Source: JBQTKD01 sp052389435
GTDB lineage: Bacteria > Actinomycetota > Actinomycetes > Sporichthyales > Sporichthyaceae
Direction of reading: 5' to 3'
Assembly (NCBI GenBank): GCA_052389435.1
Contig: JBQTIB010000106.1
Coordinates: 1-64,000 of the forward strand
Length of the DNA stretch: 64,000 bases
A program made the position numbers and the translations under genes. The notes below the pieces were generated by a model that had not been told where the DNA came from, ran no database searches, and was given only the letters and a program-made list of their open reading frames with translations. Numbering within the stretch: position 1 is the stretch's first letter; the number at the start of each line of letters is the position of its first letter. Positions 8,251-16,402 of the stretch are shown in pieces.

Positions 8251-8276
8251 GTTCGGATCGACCGTAGCACCGCATC

Positions 8277-8293
8277 CGGAGGTTGCACCTCCG
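8277..8293. promoter_or_regulatory. TetR operator copy 2
   Basis: CGGAGGTTGCACCTCCG has the same CGGAGG-N5-CCTCCG layout and overlaps a possible TTGCAC -35 box for the TetR gene. Two equal sites in one divergent promoter region suggest joint control of exporter and regulator. Confidence 0.7.
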
Positions 8294-8367
8294 TTTTATG
8301 GACTAGGCTGGGGTCGGCCGTTCGGGCGAGAGCCCGGGCGCAGCGGAGGAGACGGGGTGACTCGGGC

Positions 8368-9051
8368 GTGACCACGGCGGAGCAGGCCGCATTGGAGCAG
8401 GCGGCCGCGGACAGGCCGCTGCGCGCCGACGCCGCGCGCAACCGCGAGCGCATCCTGGCCGCCGCCGCGGAGGTGTTCGCGACCCGAGGCCTCGAGGCCT
8501 CCCTCGACGACATCGCCGCCCATGCCGAACTCGGCGTCGGCACCGTCTACCGCCGTTTCGCCAATCGCGAGGAACTGATCGAGGCGCTGTTCAAGCACCG
8601 CCTCGACCACGTCGCAGCGCTGGCGACCGAGGCGACGGCGCACCCGGACTCCTGGTTCGCACTCACCCGACTGTTCGAGGTCATGGGTTCGACGATCGCC
8701 GCCGACCAGGGCCTGTTCGAGGCCATGATCTGCCGTCCCGAGAGCGCCGGGCGCGCCGCGGTGCGCGAGCGGATGCTGCCGATCGTCGGAAACGCGTTCG
8801 CCCGCGCCGAGGCCGACGGACACCTGCGCGCGGACGCCTCGCCGACGGACTTTCCGATGCTGCTGCGGATGATCTCCGCCGTTGCGGACTTCACCCGCGA
8901 GGTCCGTCCCGACCTCTGGCGGCGCTACGTCGCCATCTTCCTCGACGGCCTCCGCGCCGACCGCACCGAGCTCACGCCGCTGCCCGAGCCGCCGATCGAC
9001 CCCGTCGAGGTCGACGAGGTCCGCAACTGCTGGCGATCGGGCCGCCGCTAG
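8368..9051 (+). CDS. TetR-family repressor of the divergent MFS exporter
   Basis: A 227-residue TetR protein. The helix-turn-helix is near residues 40-65 (LDDIAAHAELGVGTVYRRFANREEL), with a variable C-terminal ligand domain. GTG 8368 follows an upstream purine-rich stretch; the family N-terminus (ADAARNRERILAAAAEVF) begins about 20 residues in. It probably binds the CGGAGG-N5-CCTCCG palindromes and represses itself and the exporter. Its stop codon (TAG, 9049-9051) interlocks with the stop of the convergent PucR-type gene in a single CTAG. Confidence 0.9.
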   Translation: MTTAEQAALEQAAADRPLRADAARNRERILAAAAEVFATRGLEASLDDIAAHAELGVGTVYRRFANREELIEALFKHRLDHVAALATEATAHPDSWFALTRLFEVMGSTIAADQGLFEAMICRPESAGRAAVRERMLPIVGNAFARAEADGHLRADASPTDFPMLLRMISAVADFTREVRPDLWRRYVAIFLDGLRADRTELTPLPEPPIDPVEVDEVRNCWRSGRR

Positions 9052-10322
9052 GGTCCACCGATCAGGCGTGGCCCGAGCCACTCGCACGCGCGCACGGCGA
9101 GGTCGAGGTCGAGTCCGACGCTGTCGATGGGGCGGCCGAGCAACTGCTCGGCGGCGTTGAGCCGGAACAGCACCGTGTTCTTGTGGCAGCTGAGTTCGCG
9201 CGCCGCGGCTACGGGGCTGCGATGCGCCCGGCAGTACACCGCGAGGGTGTGGCGCAGTTCGTTCTCGCGCCGCTCGTCGACCGCGAGCGCGCCGAGGACC
9301 TCGCCCACCCAGCGGCGGGCGCGGACGAGGTCGTTGCAGAGGAACACGAGGCTGGAAACCTCGCTGTAGGGGACAACTGACGGCCCCTCTGGTCCCGCGG
9401 CGCGGGCGACCTCGTAGGCGGTGGTGGCCTGACGGTGGGAACGGGTGAAGCCCTCGGGCCCGGACTGGGGGTCGCCGAGGGCGATGCGGATGTGCGGTGC
9501 CGTCGCGGCGATCTCGTGCCAGGCGGCCAGGTCGAGGCCGGCCTCCCCGGGCAGTGCGAGCCAGGCCCAGGCGTTGGCCAGGTCGCGCGCGACCACCAGG
9601 GGCCGCCCGGCCGTGCCGAGGCGTTCGGCGGCCTGTCGCACGATCCGGGCCACCACCTGCTGGTCGGCGGCGGTGTCCTCGCGGCTCTCCCGCCAGACGA
9701 TCGCCGCGAGGTGGCGTTGGCGCAGCCGGTAGCCGAGGGTCTCCTCCGCGGCCGCGACGTCGTCGTAGCTGCCGTCCAGCAGCGACAGCACCCGGCTGGC
9801 GCGGGCGGACTCCTCCTGCGCCGCCCAGCGCGAGCGCTCGGTCTCGTACTCCACCGAGATGCGCCGGCTCACCTGGTCCAGGTAGGCGTGCACCATCGTG
9901 CCGAGCGCGACGGTCTCGGACACGAGTTCGGCGGCGTCGTCGGTCAGCTTCACGAGGTGTTCCATGCACAGCTGCTGCCAGCGCAGCTCGCACAGGTGGT
10001 AGGCGTGCAGCACCTCGTAGAGGGCGAGCCCGCGGCGGGCGTAGCGGTGTACCAGGGCCACCGCTCCGACGGGCGGTTCGGCGTAGGGCAGGTCCTCGGG
10101 ATAGGCGATCAGGTGCAGGATCGCCTCGACGTTGCCCTGAATCGAGGTGCGGAACCAGTCCGGCTCGCCCTCCCCGGACAGGCTCGGCAGGCTCGCCGCC
10201 AGCATCTCGGTGAGCTCGTCGGCGATCGCCGTCGAATGCTCCCCGAGGACGCGGGCCAGTGCCGCCCGCAGCGGCGTCGTTGCCGTCACGGGCTCATTGT
10301 CGTCCAGTGGTGCGATCGGCAC
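9048..10322 (-). CDS. PucR/CdaR-family transcriptional regulator
   Basis: A 424-residue regulator. The N-terminal half is helical and sensor-like, the middle is a GGDEF-like CdaR domain (about 200-330), and the C-terminal PucR helix-turn-helix is visible as LAVYCRAHRSPVAAARELSC followed by HKNTVLFRLNAAEQLLG. Relatives are activators responding to small-molecule substrates. It is divergent from the Baeyer-Villiger monooxygenase gene, so it is the likely regulator of that gene. Two GTG starts are possible, 10322 and 10289, neither with a strong ribosome-binding site; the longer one is given. Confidence 0.85.
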   Translation of the reverse strand: MPIAPLDDNEPVTATTPLRAALARVLGEHSTAIADELTEMLAASLPSLSGEGEPDWFRTSIQGNVEAILHLIAYPEDLPYAEPPVGAVALVHRYARRGLALYEVLHAYHLCELRWQQLCMEHLVKLTDDAAELVSETVALGTMVHAYLDQVSRRISVEYETERSRWAAQEESARASRVLSLLDGSYDDVAAAEETLGYRLRQRHLAAIVWRESREDTAADQQVVARIVRQAAERLGTAGRPLVVARDLANAWAWLALPGEAGLDLAAWHEIAATAPHIRIALGDPQSGPEGFTRSHRQATTAYEVARAAGPEGPSVVPYSEVSSLVFLCNDLVRARRWVGEVLGALAVDERRENELRHTLAVYCRAHRSPVAAARELSCHKNTVLFRLNAAEQLLGRPIDSVGLDLDLAVRACEWLGPRLIGGP

Positions 10323-10370
10323 AACGACTGCCCGGGGCCCTGTGCGTGCAGTCCGATCCCTTCAGGACGT

Positions 10371-10384
10371 TTGGTCCAGTCCAA
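10371..10384. promoter_or_regulatory. Inverted repeat between PucR gene and monooxygenase gene
   Basis: TTGGTCCAGTCCAA has TTGG/CCAA arms around 6 bases and lies 36 bases before the monooxygenase ATG. It is a candidate operator or activator site, supported only by position and symmetry. Confidence 0.35.
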
Positions 10385-10419
10385 TGGTCGCCACAGACAG
10401 CCGGCGAAGGGACGGGAAC

Positions 10420-12033
10420 ATGTCCGAGTTCGACGCAGTGATCGTGGGCGCGGGCTTCTCCGGCCTGTACGCCGTGCACCTGCTGCGGCAGCAGGGCTTC
10501 ACGGTGCGTGCCTACGAGAAGGGCGACGGCGTCGGGGGCACGTGGTACTGGAACCGCTATCCCGGTGCGCGCTGCGACGTCGAGAGCATCGACTACCAGT
10601 ACTCCTTCGCCCCGGAACTCGTGCAGGAGTGGCGCTGGTCCGAGCGCTACCCGGCGCAGGCCGAGATCCTGAGCTACCTCGACCACGTCGCGGATCGGTT
10701 CGACCTGCGCCGCGACATCGTGTTCGACACCACGGTCACCGGCGCGACGTGGAAGGAGGCCACCGCCCGGTGGACGGTGCAGACCGACGGCGGCGAGCAG
10801 ATCGAGGCGCGCTTCCTGATCCTGGCCTCGGGATCGCTCTCGCTCGCCAAGGAGCCCGACATTCCCGGGGTCGCGAACTTCGCGGGGCAGAAGCTGCACA
10901 CCTCCGCGTGGCCGCACGACGAGCCGGACCTGACCGGCAAGCGGGTCGCCGTGATCGGCACCGGTTCCAGCGGCATCCAGACGGTGACGGCGCTGGCGCC
11001 GAAGGTCGGGCACCTGCTGGTGCTGCAGCGGACCCCCAGCTACGCGATCGCGGCCATCGACACCCCCGTCGGAGCGGACGAGGAGGCCGCCCGGCGCGAG
11101 CAGTTCTTCGAGCGGCGCGAGTTCGCGAAGCGTTCCTTCCTCGGCCTGACCGCGCCGTTCAACGACGTTCCCGCCGCGACGGCGAGCGAGCAGGAGCGGC
11201 GCGAGACCTACGAACGGTACTTCGCGATGGGCGGGCTGCCCGCCTACCTCTCGTTCAACGACCTGCTGTTCGACCCGGCGATGAACCAGACCATCGCGGA
11301 CTTCCACGCGGAGAAGATCCGCGATCAGGTGCAGGACAAGGCGATCGCGGACCGGCTCGTGCCCACGACCTACCCGTGGGGCACCAAGCGCGTCTGCGTG
11401 GAGACCGGCTACTACCGGACGTTCAACCGGGACAACGTCGAACTCCTCGACATCTCCGCGACGCCGATCGAGGAGATCAACGCGACGGGCGTGCGCATCG
11501 ACGGAGTGCAGCACGACCTCGACGTGATCGTGTTCGCGACCGGCTTCGACGCCCTGACCGGAGCGGCCCTGAAGATCGACCCCGTCGGACGAGACGGCGT
11601 GCGCCTCTCGCAGCGCTGGGCCGCCGGTCCGCAGACCTATCTGGGCCTGTGCGTCAACGCCTTCCCGAACATGTTCCTGGTGACCGGACCGGGCAGCCCG
11701 TCGGTGTTCAGCAACATGGTCATCTCCATCGAGCAGCACGTCGAGTGGATCGCGGCGGCGTTGACGACGATGCGCGAACGCGGTGCCGAGGTGCTCGAGG
11801 CCACCGCCGAGGCGGAGGCGGCGTGGACCGCGCAGCTCAACGCGATCGCGGAGGCGACGCTCTGCACCCGCGCGGACTCCTGGTACATGGGCGCGAACGT
11901 GCCGGGCAAGCCGCGCGCCTTCTTGGCCTTCCTCGGCGTCGGCGCCTATCGCGAGGTTTGCGAGGACGTCGTGGCCAACGACTACCGGGGGTTCATCCTG
12001 CGTGAGGGGGCATCGGAGAAGGTGGCCGGCTGA
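10420..12033 (+). CDS. Type I Baeyer-Villiger monooxygenase (flavin-containing)
   Basis: A 537-residue flavoprotein that inserts oxygen next to a ketone using NADPH and O2, giving an ester or lactone. Visible motifs: FAD-binding GAGFSG near residue 10, the Baeyer-Villiger fingerprint FAGQKLHTSAWP (FxGxxxHxxxWP) at 154-165, the second Rossmann motif GTGSSGIQ and the ATG-type motif FATGFD. Length and motif order match cyclohexanone monooxygenase-like enzymes. GAAGGGACGGGA precedes ATG 10420. Divergence from the PucR gene suggests substrate-induced expression. Its 3' end overlaps the convergent STAS gene by 41 bases. Confidence 0.95.
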   Translation: MSEFDAVIVGAGFSGLYAVHLLRQQGFTVRAYEKGDGVGGTWYWNRYPGARCDVESIDYQYSFAPELVQEWRWSERYPAQAEILSYLDHVADRFDLRRDIVFDTTVTGATWKEATARWTVQTDGGEQIEARFLILASGSLSLAKEPDIPGVANFAGQKLHTSAWPHDEPDLTGKRVAVIGTGSSGIQTVTALAPKVGHLLVLQRTPSYAIAAIDTPVGADEEAARREQFFERREFAKRSFLGLTAPFNDVPAATASEQERRETYERYFAMGGLPAYLSFNDLLFDPAMNQTIADFHAEKIRDQVQDKAIADRLVPTTYPWGTKRVCVETGYYRTFNRDNVELLDISATPIEEINATGVRIDGVQHDLDVIVFATGFDALTGAALKIDPVGRDGVRLSQRWAAGPQTYLGLCVNAFPNMFLVTGPGSPSVFSNMVISIEQHVEWIAAALTTMRERGAEVLEATAEAEAAWTAQLNAIAEATLCTRADSWYMGANVPGKPRAFLAFLGVGAYREVCEDVVANDYRGFILREGASEKVAG

Positions 12034-12340
12034 GGGCGGCCCGCGCGTCCTCGACGCGGTCGTACAGCGGCAGGCCCATGACGGTCGCCGCTCGGCGCAG
12101 CAGGCTCACCGGATGCAGCACGAGGACGACGACCCGCTCCTCGATCAGGCGGATGGCGGCGGCAAAGCCGGCGCTGTCGACGAAGCGCAGTTCGCTCAGG
12201 TCCAGGACGAACGGTCGGGTACCGGGCACGGCCTCGACCGCAGCGACGAACTCGGCGACGTTGGTGCGGTCCAGTTCGCCGAGGAGCGTCGCCGCAGCCG
12301 GTTCGGCCGTGTCGTCGACTCGCAGGGCGCAGGTGGTCAT
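11993..12340 (-). CDS. STAS-domain anti-sigma factor antagonist
   Basis: A 115-residue single STAS domain. FVLDLSELRFVDSAG contains the conserved DSAG, whose Ser is phosphorylated by RsbW-type kinases in the SpoIIAA/RsbV family. GGAGGG precedes ATG 12340. It lies 21 bases downstream of a gene encoding a GAF-PP2C-HATPase protein and is probably co-transcribed. The pair would form a phosphatase/kinase and substrate module feeding into sigma-factor release (inference from family). Confidence 0.9.
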   Translation of the reverse strand: MTTCALRVDDTAEPAAATLLGELDRTNVAEFVAAVEAVPGTRPFVLDLSELRFVDSAGFAAAIRLIEERVVVLVLHPVSLLRRAATVMGLPLYDRVEDARAALSRPPSPMPPHAG

Positions 12341-12361
12341 GGCGTCGGACCCTCCGCCCGG

Positions 12362-14011
12362 TCACCTACCCGGTTCGCCGCCCGCCCACTCGTGATGCAC
12401 CGTCACGCGTGTGCCGTGGGCCGTTCGCGCGGTCTGGGCGTGGGTGCTGAGCGCGTGGATGAGGGTCAGGCCGCGTCCGCGCGCGGTGTCGCGCCGGCTG
12501 GCCGAGGAATCGCCGGACCAGCGTCCGCCGTCGTTGACGGTGGCGCGGACGCCGGTGGGGTTCGCGAACAGCTCGACGGACACCGTGCCGTCCGGTGCGG
12601 CTTGGCTGCCGTGCTCGATCGCGTTGCTCAGGGCCTCGCCGACGGTGAGCAGCGCGTCGTGGCGCGCGTTCGGGTCCGGGCAGGCCTGCTCGAGCCAGGG
12701 ACGCAACCGCTCGCGCAGGCCGGCCATCGCGAAGACGTCCGCCGGCAGCACCGCGACGAAGCTGCCGGGAGCGACGCCGACCGGCCGGACGGCGAGGATC
12801 GCGACGTCGTCGGTGTAGCCGCCGGGTGGGGTCAGGCGCTCGAGCAGTTCGTCGCACACCTCGCCGGCCGACAGCCCGGCGCACTTCGCGGCCGCTGCCG
12901 CGAGCCGGGCCATGCCGGTGTCCAGCGATTCGCCGCGTCGTTCGATCAGCCCATCGGTGTACAGGATCAGCAGCGAGCCCGGCGGCAGATCCGCGACGGC
13001 CGGCTCCTGCGCGGCCGGCTCGGCGGTGGCGGCCAGGGCGGGCCGGCGGCCCCCTTCCAGGTATCGCGTTCGCCCGTCCGGCTCGACGACGAGCGGATAC
13101 GGGTGTCCCGCGCCGACGTAGCGGACGCTGCCCGCGGCGCCGTCCAGTACGGCGTAGGCGACGGTCGAACAGCGCATGCCGCGCATCGTCCGGGCGTACC
13201 GTTCGACGAAGCTCAGCACCTCCGCCGGGCACGACAGGGTGGCCGACGCCGCCGCGATGGCGCTGCGCAGCCGGGTCATGACCGTGGCGGCCGCCAGGCC
13301 CATGCCGACGACGTCGCCGACGCAGACCGCTACGGAGTCGGGGTCCCGGCACGGCGCCACCAGGTACCAGTCGCCGCCGACCCGCATGGCCTCGGCGGCC
13401 GGGCGGTACACGGCCGCCACCACGGCCGCGAGGGAGGACCGGTCCAGGTCGAGCAGGTGGGCTTGGAGTTCCTCGGAGATGTGCCGTTCGCGGTCGGCGG
13501 CCCGCACACGGGCCAGCGCGGGTCCGGCGATCGCGCAGGCGTGGGCGGTGGTTTCGAGTTCCGCGGGGGCGAAACTGCGCGGGGCGAACCAGGCCAGCGT
13601 GATCACCCCGATCAGCGCGCCGGCCGAGTCGTGCAGCGGGTGGAAGACGTAGGCGCCGAGCAGGTCGCCGAAGGACTGGAACACCGACTGGTGGCGGTCT
13701 GCACCCTGGGCCGCGTCCTCGACGACGATCGGCCGCTCGGTGCGGGCGGTCTCGGCCATGGGCCCGGGCCCGTCGGCCGACACCACGTAGAAGCGGTCCC
13801 GATGCTCCGCGGGAATGTCCCCGACGAACGTCACGCGCAGCGTCCCCGCCTCGCGGTCCAACACGCCCAGGGACACCGCGTCGGCAACCACGGAGGCGTT
13901 GGACGGGCCGAGAAACGCCGCCGCGACGTGCTCTTCGGTCTCCGCGGAGTTGAGTGCCGCGCGAAACTCGGTGAGCGTGCCCCAGTGCTCGCGGGGCCTC
14001 TCGCCAGGCAC
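12362..14011 (-). CDS. GAF-SpoIIE(PP2C)-HATPase protein: phosphatase and kinase-like domains fused
   Basis: A 549-residue signalling protein with three modules. A GAF-like sensor covers about residues 20-190. A PP2C/SpoIIE phosphatase covers about 200-410, with metal-site segments VGDVVGMGLAAATVM, TDGLIERRGES and YTDDVAILA. A C-terminal RsbW-like HATPase follows, with N-box LLTVGEALSNAIEHG and G-box RGRGLTLIHAL. It probably dephosphorylates the downstream STAS protein and may bind or phosphorylate partners. GTG 14011 is the only plausible in-frame start, with a G-run 7 bases upstream; no ATG exists in frame there. It sits between the wax-ester synthase and STAS genes on the same strand. Confidence 0.87.
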   Translation of the reverse strand: MPGERPREHWGTLTEFRAALNSAETEEHVAAAFLGPSNASVVADAVSLGVLDREAGTLRVTFVGDIPAEHRDRFYVVSADGPGPMAETARTERPIVVEDAAQGADRHQSVFQSFGDLLGAYVFHPLHDSAGALIGVITLAWFAPRSFAPAELETTAHACAIAGPALARVRAADRERHISEELQAHLLDLDRSSLAAVVAAVYRPAAEAMRVGGDWYLVAPCRDPDSVAVCVGDVVGMGLAAATVMTRLRSAIAAASATLSCPAEVLSFVERYARTMRGMRCSTVAYAVLDGAAGSVRYVGAGHPYPLVVEPDGRTRYLEGGRRPALAATAEPAAQEPAVADLPPGSLLILYTDGLIERRGESLDTGMARLAAAAAKCAGLSAGEVCDELLERLTPPGGYTDDVAILAVRPVGVAPGSFVAVLPADVFAMAGLRERLRPWLEQACPDPNARHDALLTVGEALSNAIEHGSQAAPDGTVSVELFANPTGVRATVNDGGRWSGDSSASRRDTARGRGLTLIHALSTHAQTARTAHGTRVTVHHEWAGGEPGR

Positions 14012-14067
14012 GTCGCGCCCCCCGTTCCTCTCCCGATCGAGGTCAGCGTACGCACCTTGGCTGGGAC

Positions 14068-15417
14068 TCAGCCGGCTCCCATCCCGACGGCGAGAATCTC
14101 GTCGAGACCTTCCCGCAGGCAGGTCAGCAGCCGGTCGCGGTCGAAGGCCTGCCCGTCGCAGTTGATCGAGATGTGGCAGGTCCCGGCCAGGCTGCTCAGC
14201 ACCACCATCAGCGGCGAACCGGGCAGCGGGCCGAAGTAGTGGATGCCCTCGACGACGTGCCCGAGCAGGCGCACCTCCTCGCGCGGGCCGGGCACGTTGC
14301 TCACGGTGACGTCGACGCGGTTCTGCATGGTGGTGAACAGGGGCCCGAGCACGGCCGCCGGGGCGCGATTGACGACGGGCAGCACGAGGCTGAAGAAGTC
14401 CAGTGCCGGTTCGGCGCTCTTGGCCGCGACGACGGCGCGGAAGGCCTGCATTCGCTTCATCGGATCGACGACGGAGGCGGGAGCGCGCAGGAACGCGGTG
14501 ACGAACCTGTTGCCTCCTTCGGTGTCGTTCTCGCCGCGAAGGTTCACCGGCATGTTGATCGTGACGTCGTCCAGCCGCCAGCCGACCTGCTCGTGGTAGC
14601 GGCGCAGACCTCCGAGGATCGCGCACACGTAGGCGTCGTTGACGGTTCCGCCCGCGGCCTTCGCCGCGGCGCGCAGGTCGGCGAGCGGACAGCTCAACGT
14701 GCCGAATCGCCACGTGGTGCGGGTGGCCTCGCGCAGAATCGGGGAGCTGCTCGGCGGTGGCTGGGCGAGCACTCTGCCGACGGAGGCGAGGAAACGCGCG
14801 GCGCCGCGGGGATCGCGACCGGCGGCCAGCCCGAGCCCGACCGCCCTGAGCGCGCCCTGCGGCAGCGACCGCGCGGCGCCGAGGACTTGATCGGCGCTGA
14901 TCTGCCAGCCGCTGGGCGTCGGCTCGACCTGGGCGGGTTCGGTGGGCACGAGGCAGTCGTCCGGGTTGACGTTGTGGATCCCCGCGAAGAACTGCAGGCT
15001 CCCGAACCCGTCCATCAGCGTGTGGTTCAGCACGAGCAGGTACGCCGAGCGGCCGCCTTCGAGGCCGGTGAGGAAGGTGCCCGTCCACGGCGGCCGAGCC
15101 GGATCGAGCGGGTTGCCCGCGATTGCCTGGCACAGCGTCAGAAGTTGTTCTCGATCGCCCGGCTCGGGGAGGGCGAGGATCCGCACGTGGTAGTCGACGT
15201 CGAAGTCCGCGTCGTCCACCCACACCGGAGGCCCGGTGTTCAGGGCAGGCTCCACGACACGCTGCCGGAAGCGCGGGAAGCGGGCCAGCCAGTACTCGTG
15301 CCAGCGATGGATCTGATCGGGCCTCGGAACGCCCGCGAGAATCTGCAGCACCGAGCCCTGCGTGGAGTTGTACGGGTGGCGGTTGGCGCGCCACATCGTC
15401 GATTCGAGTTCGCTCAT
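14068..15417 (-). CDS. Wax ester synthase/diacylglycerol acyltransferase (WS/DGAT) family
   Basis: A 449-residue acyltransferase of the bacterial WS/DGAT family, which transfers acyl from acyl-CoA to alcohols or diacylglycerol at the membrane. The active-site HHxxxDG appears as NHTLMDG: the second, catalytic His and DG are kept and the first His is Asn. The C-terminal signature VTVSNVPGP is present. The family usually begins 'LS.lD..mf', matching MSELESTMW at ATG 15417, which has GGTGG upstream. A longer start at 15450 overlaps the hydrolase stop but has no good ribosome-binding site. It is probably co-transcribed with the upstream alpha/beta hydrolase. Confidence 0.85.
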   Translation of the reverse strand: MSELESTMWRANRHPYNSTQGSVLQILAGVPRPDQIHRWHEYWLARFPRFRQRVVEPALNTGPPVWVDDADFDVDYHVRILALPEPGDREQLLTLCQAIAGNPLDPARPPWTGTFLTGLEGGRSAYLLVLNHTLMDGFGSLQFFAGIHNVNPDDCLVPTEPAQVEPTPSGWQISADQVLGAARSLPQGALRAVGLGLAAGRDPRGAARFLASVGRVLAQPPPSSSPILREATRTTWRFGTLSCPLADLRAAAKAAGGTVNDAYVCAILGGLRRYHEQVGWRLDDVTINMPVNLRGENDTEGGNRFVTAFLRAPASVVDPMKRMQAFRAVVAAKSAEPALDFFSLVLPVVNRAPAAVLGPLFTTMQNRVDVTVSNVPGPREEVRLLGHVVEGIHYFGPLPGSPLMVVLSSLAGTCHISINCDGQAFDRDRLLTCLREGLDEILAVGMGAG

Positions 15418-15442
15418 CTGGCGTCCACCGCCCCAGCCGCCC

Positions 15443-16312
15443 TCACTCATCGGAGGCGGCGTTCAGCAGCAGGCGGGTGAAGCGGGTGGGGGCCTCGACC
15501 ATGGGGGAGTGACCCACGCGGGAGATGACGTGCAGTTCCCCGTGTGGGAGGCGGGCGAGCATGTCGCGGGCGGTGCGGACGGGCGCGAACACGTCGTGCT
15601 CGCCCCAGATCAGCGTGGTGGGCACGGAAATCTCCTCCGGTCGAGTGGCGGTCACGGCATTGGCCGAGGCGGCGACGGAATCGAGAAACGCGGGAGCGTT
15701 CATCGCGGGCACGACCTGCGCGGCGAGGGCCTGCGACATGGCGCGGGGGTCGCGCATGGCGGTGCGCAGCGCCGCGCGCCGAAAGCCCGGGCGGGTCGCG
15801 AGGGCGTGCAGGAAGCGCGGGTTGGCCATGAGGCGCTCGGCGCGGCGCAGCATCGCGAGCACGGCCGCGAGCCGACGCTCGCTCATCGGGACACCGCCCG
15901 CGCCGACGAGTACGAGCCGGCGCACGAGATCGGGACGGCGCCGGGCGATGGACAGCGCGGCCAGTCCGCCCATCGAGTGGCCCGCGACCACGGCCCGCTC
16001 GACCTTGAGCAGTTCGAGGAGGGCGAGCACGCTGTCGGCGTAGTCGTCCATGGTCGCGCCGGCGGGCAGCGCCGCCGACGCGCCGAAGCCGGGAAGGTCG
16101 ATGGCGAGCACGCGGTGGTGGATTCCCAGGCGGGGGAGGCATTCCAGCCACCACTGCCAGCAGCAGGCCATGCCGTGCAGCAGGACCAGGGGCGGGCCCT
16201 GCCCGTAGTCGAGGTAGGTCAGCGGCGGGCTGCCGGGCAGTTCCGCGACGTGGACGTGTTCGTCCCACGACAGGGCCGTCCAGTGCTGGGGATCTCGAAC
16301 CGACGACGTCAT
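15443..16312 (-). CDS. Alpha/beta hydrolase
   Basis: A 289-residue alpha/beta-hydrolase-fold enzyme. The oxyanion region is LVLLHGMACCWQWW, the nucleophile elbow is GHSMGG, the acid is probably the Asp in IWGEHDVFAP and the catalytic His is in VGHSPMVE. It resembles C-C bond (meta-cleavage) hydrolases and lactone or ester hydrolases, and the substrate is not evident. It is the first gene after the 19-bp operator at 16335-16353, so it probably belongs to the regulon controlled by the TetR at 29.3 kb. A lactone or ester from the nearby Baeyer-Villiger enzyme is one possible substrate (speculative). Confidence 0.88.
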   Translation of the reverse strand: MTSSVRDPQHWTALSWDEHVHVAELPGSPPLTYLDYGQGPPLVLLHGMACCWQWWLECLPRLGIHHRVLAIDLPGFGASAALPAGATMDDYADSVLALLELLKVERAVVAGHSMGGLAALSIARRRPDLVRRLVLVGAGGVPMSERRLAAVLAMLRRAERLMANPRFLHALATRPGFRRAALRTAMRDPRAMSQALAAQVVPAMNAPAFLDSVAASANAVTATRPEEISVPTTLIWGEHDVFAPVRTARDMLARLPHGELHVISRVGHSPMVEAPTRFTRLLLNAASDE

Positions 16313-16334
16313 GCGTCCGCCTCGCGTCTCGACT

Positions 16335-16353
16335 AATCTAAAGCCTATAGATT
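16335..16353. promoter_or_regulatory. 19-bp operator site A (TetR regulon 1)
   Basis: AATCTA-AAGCCTA-TAGATT; extending each arm by two gives the perfect 8-bp arms CTAATCTA/TAGATTAG. It lies 23 bases upstream of the alpha/beta hydrolase start. The same layout (6-bp arms, 7-bp spacer) recurs six more times in the window, always upstream of a gene. Confidence 0.8.
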
Positions 16354-16402
16354 AGCCGAACGGGCAGTCAAGACCTTCGAACTCGGTGAGCCAGGGGGTT
16401 CG

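Noticed and set aside
6605..8267. Long plus-strand frames opposite the MFS exporter
   Set aside because: They are antisense to a protein with clear membrane segments and MFS motifs. No family pattern is visible.
9435..12005. An 856-codon plus-strand frame over the PucR gene and monooxygenase
   Set aside because: Composition is Arg/Pro/Gly-rich with no domain pattern. The opposite strand and the shifted frame carry clear families.
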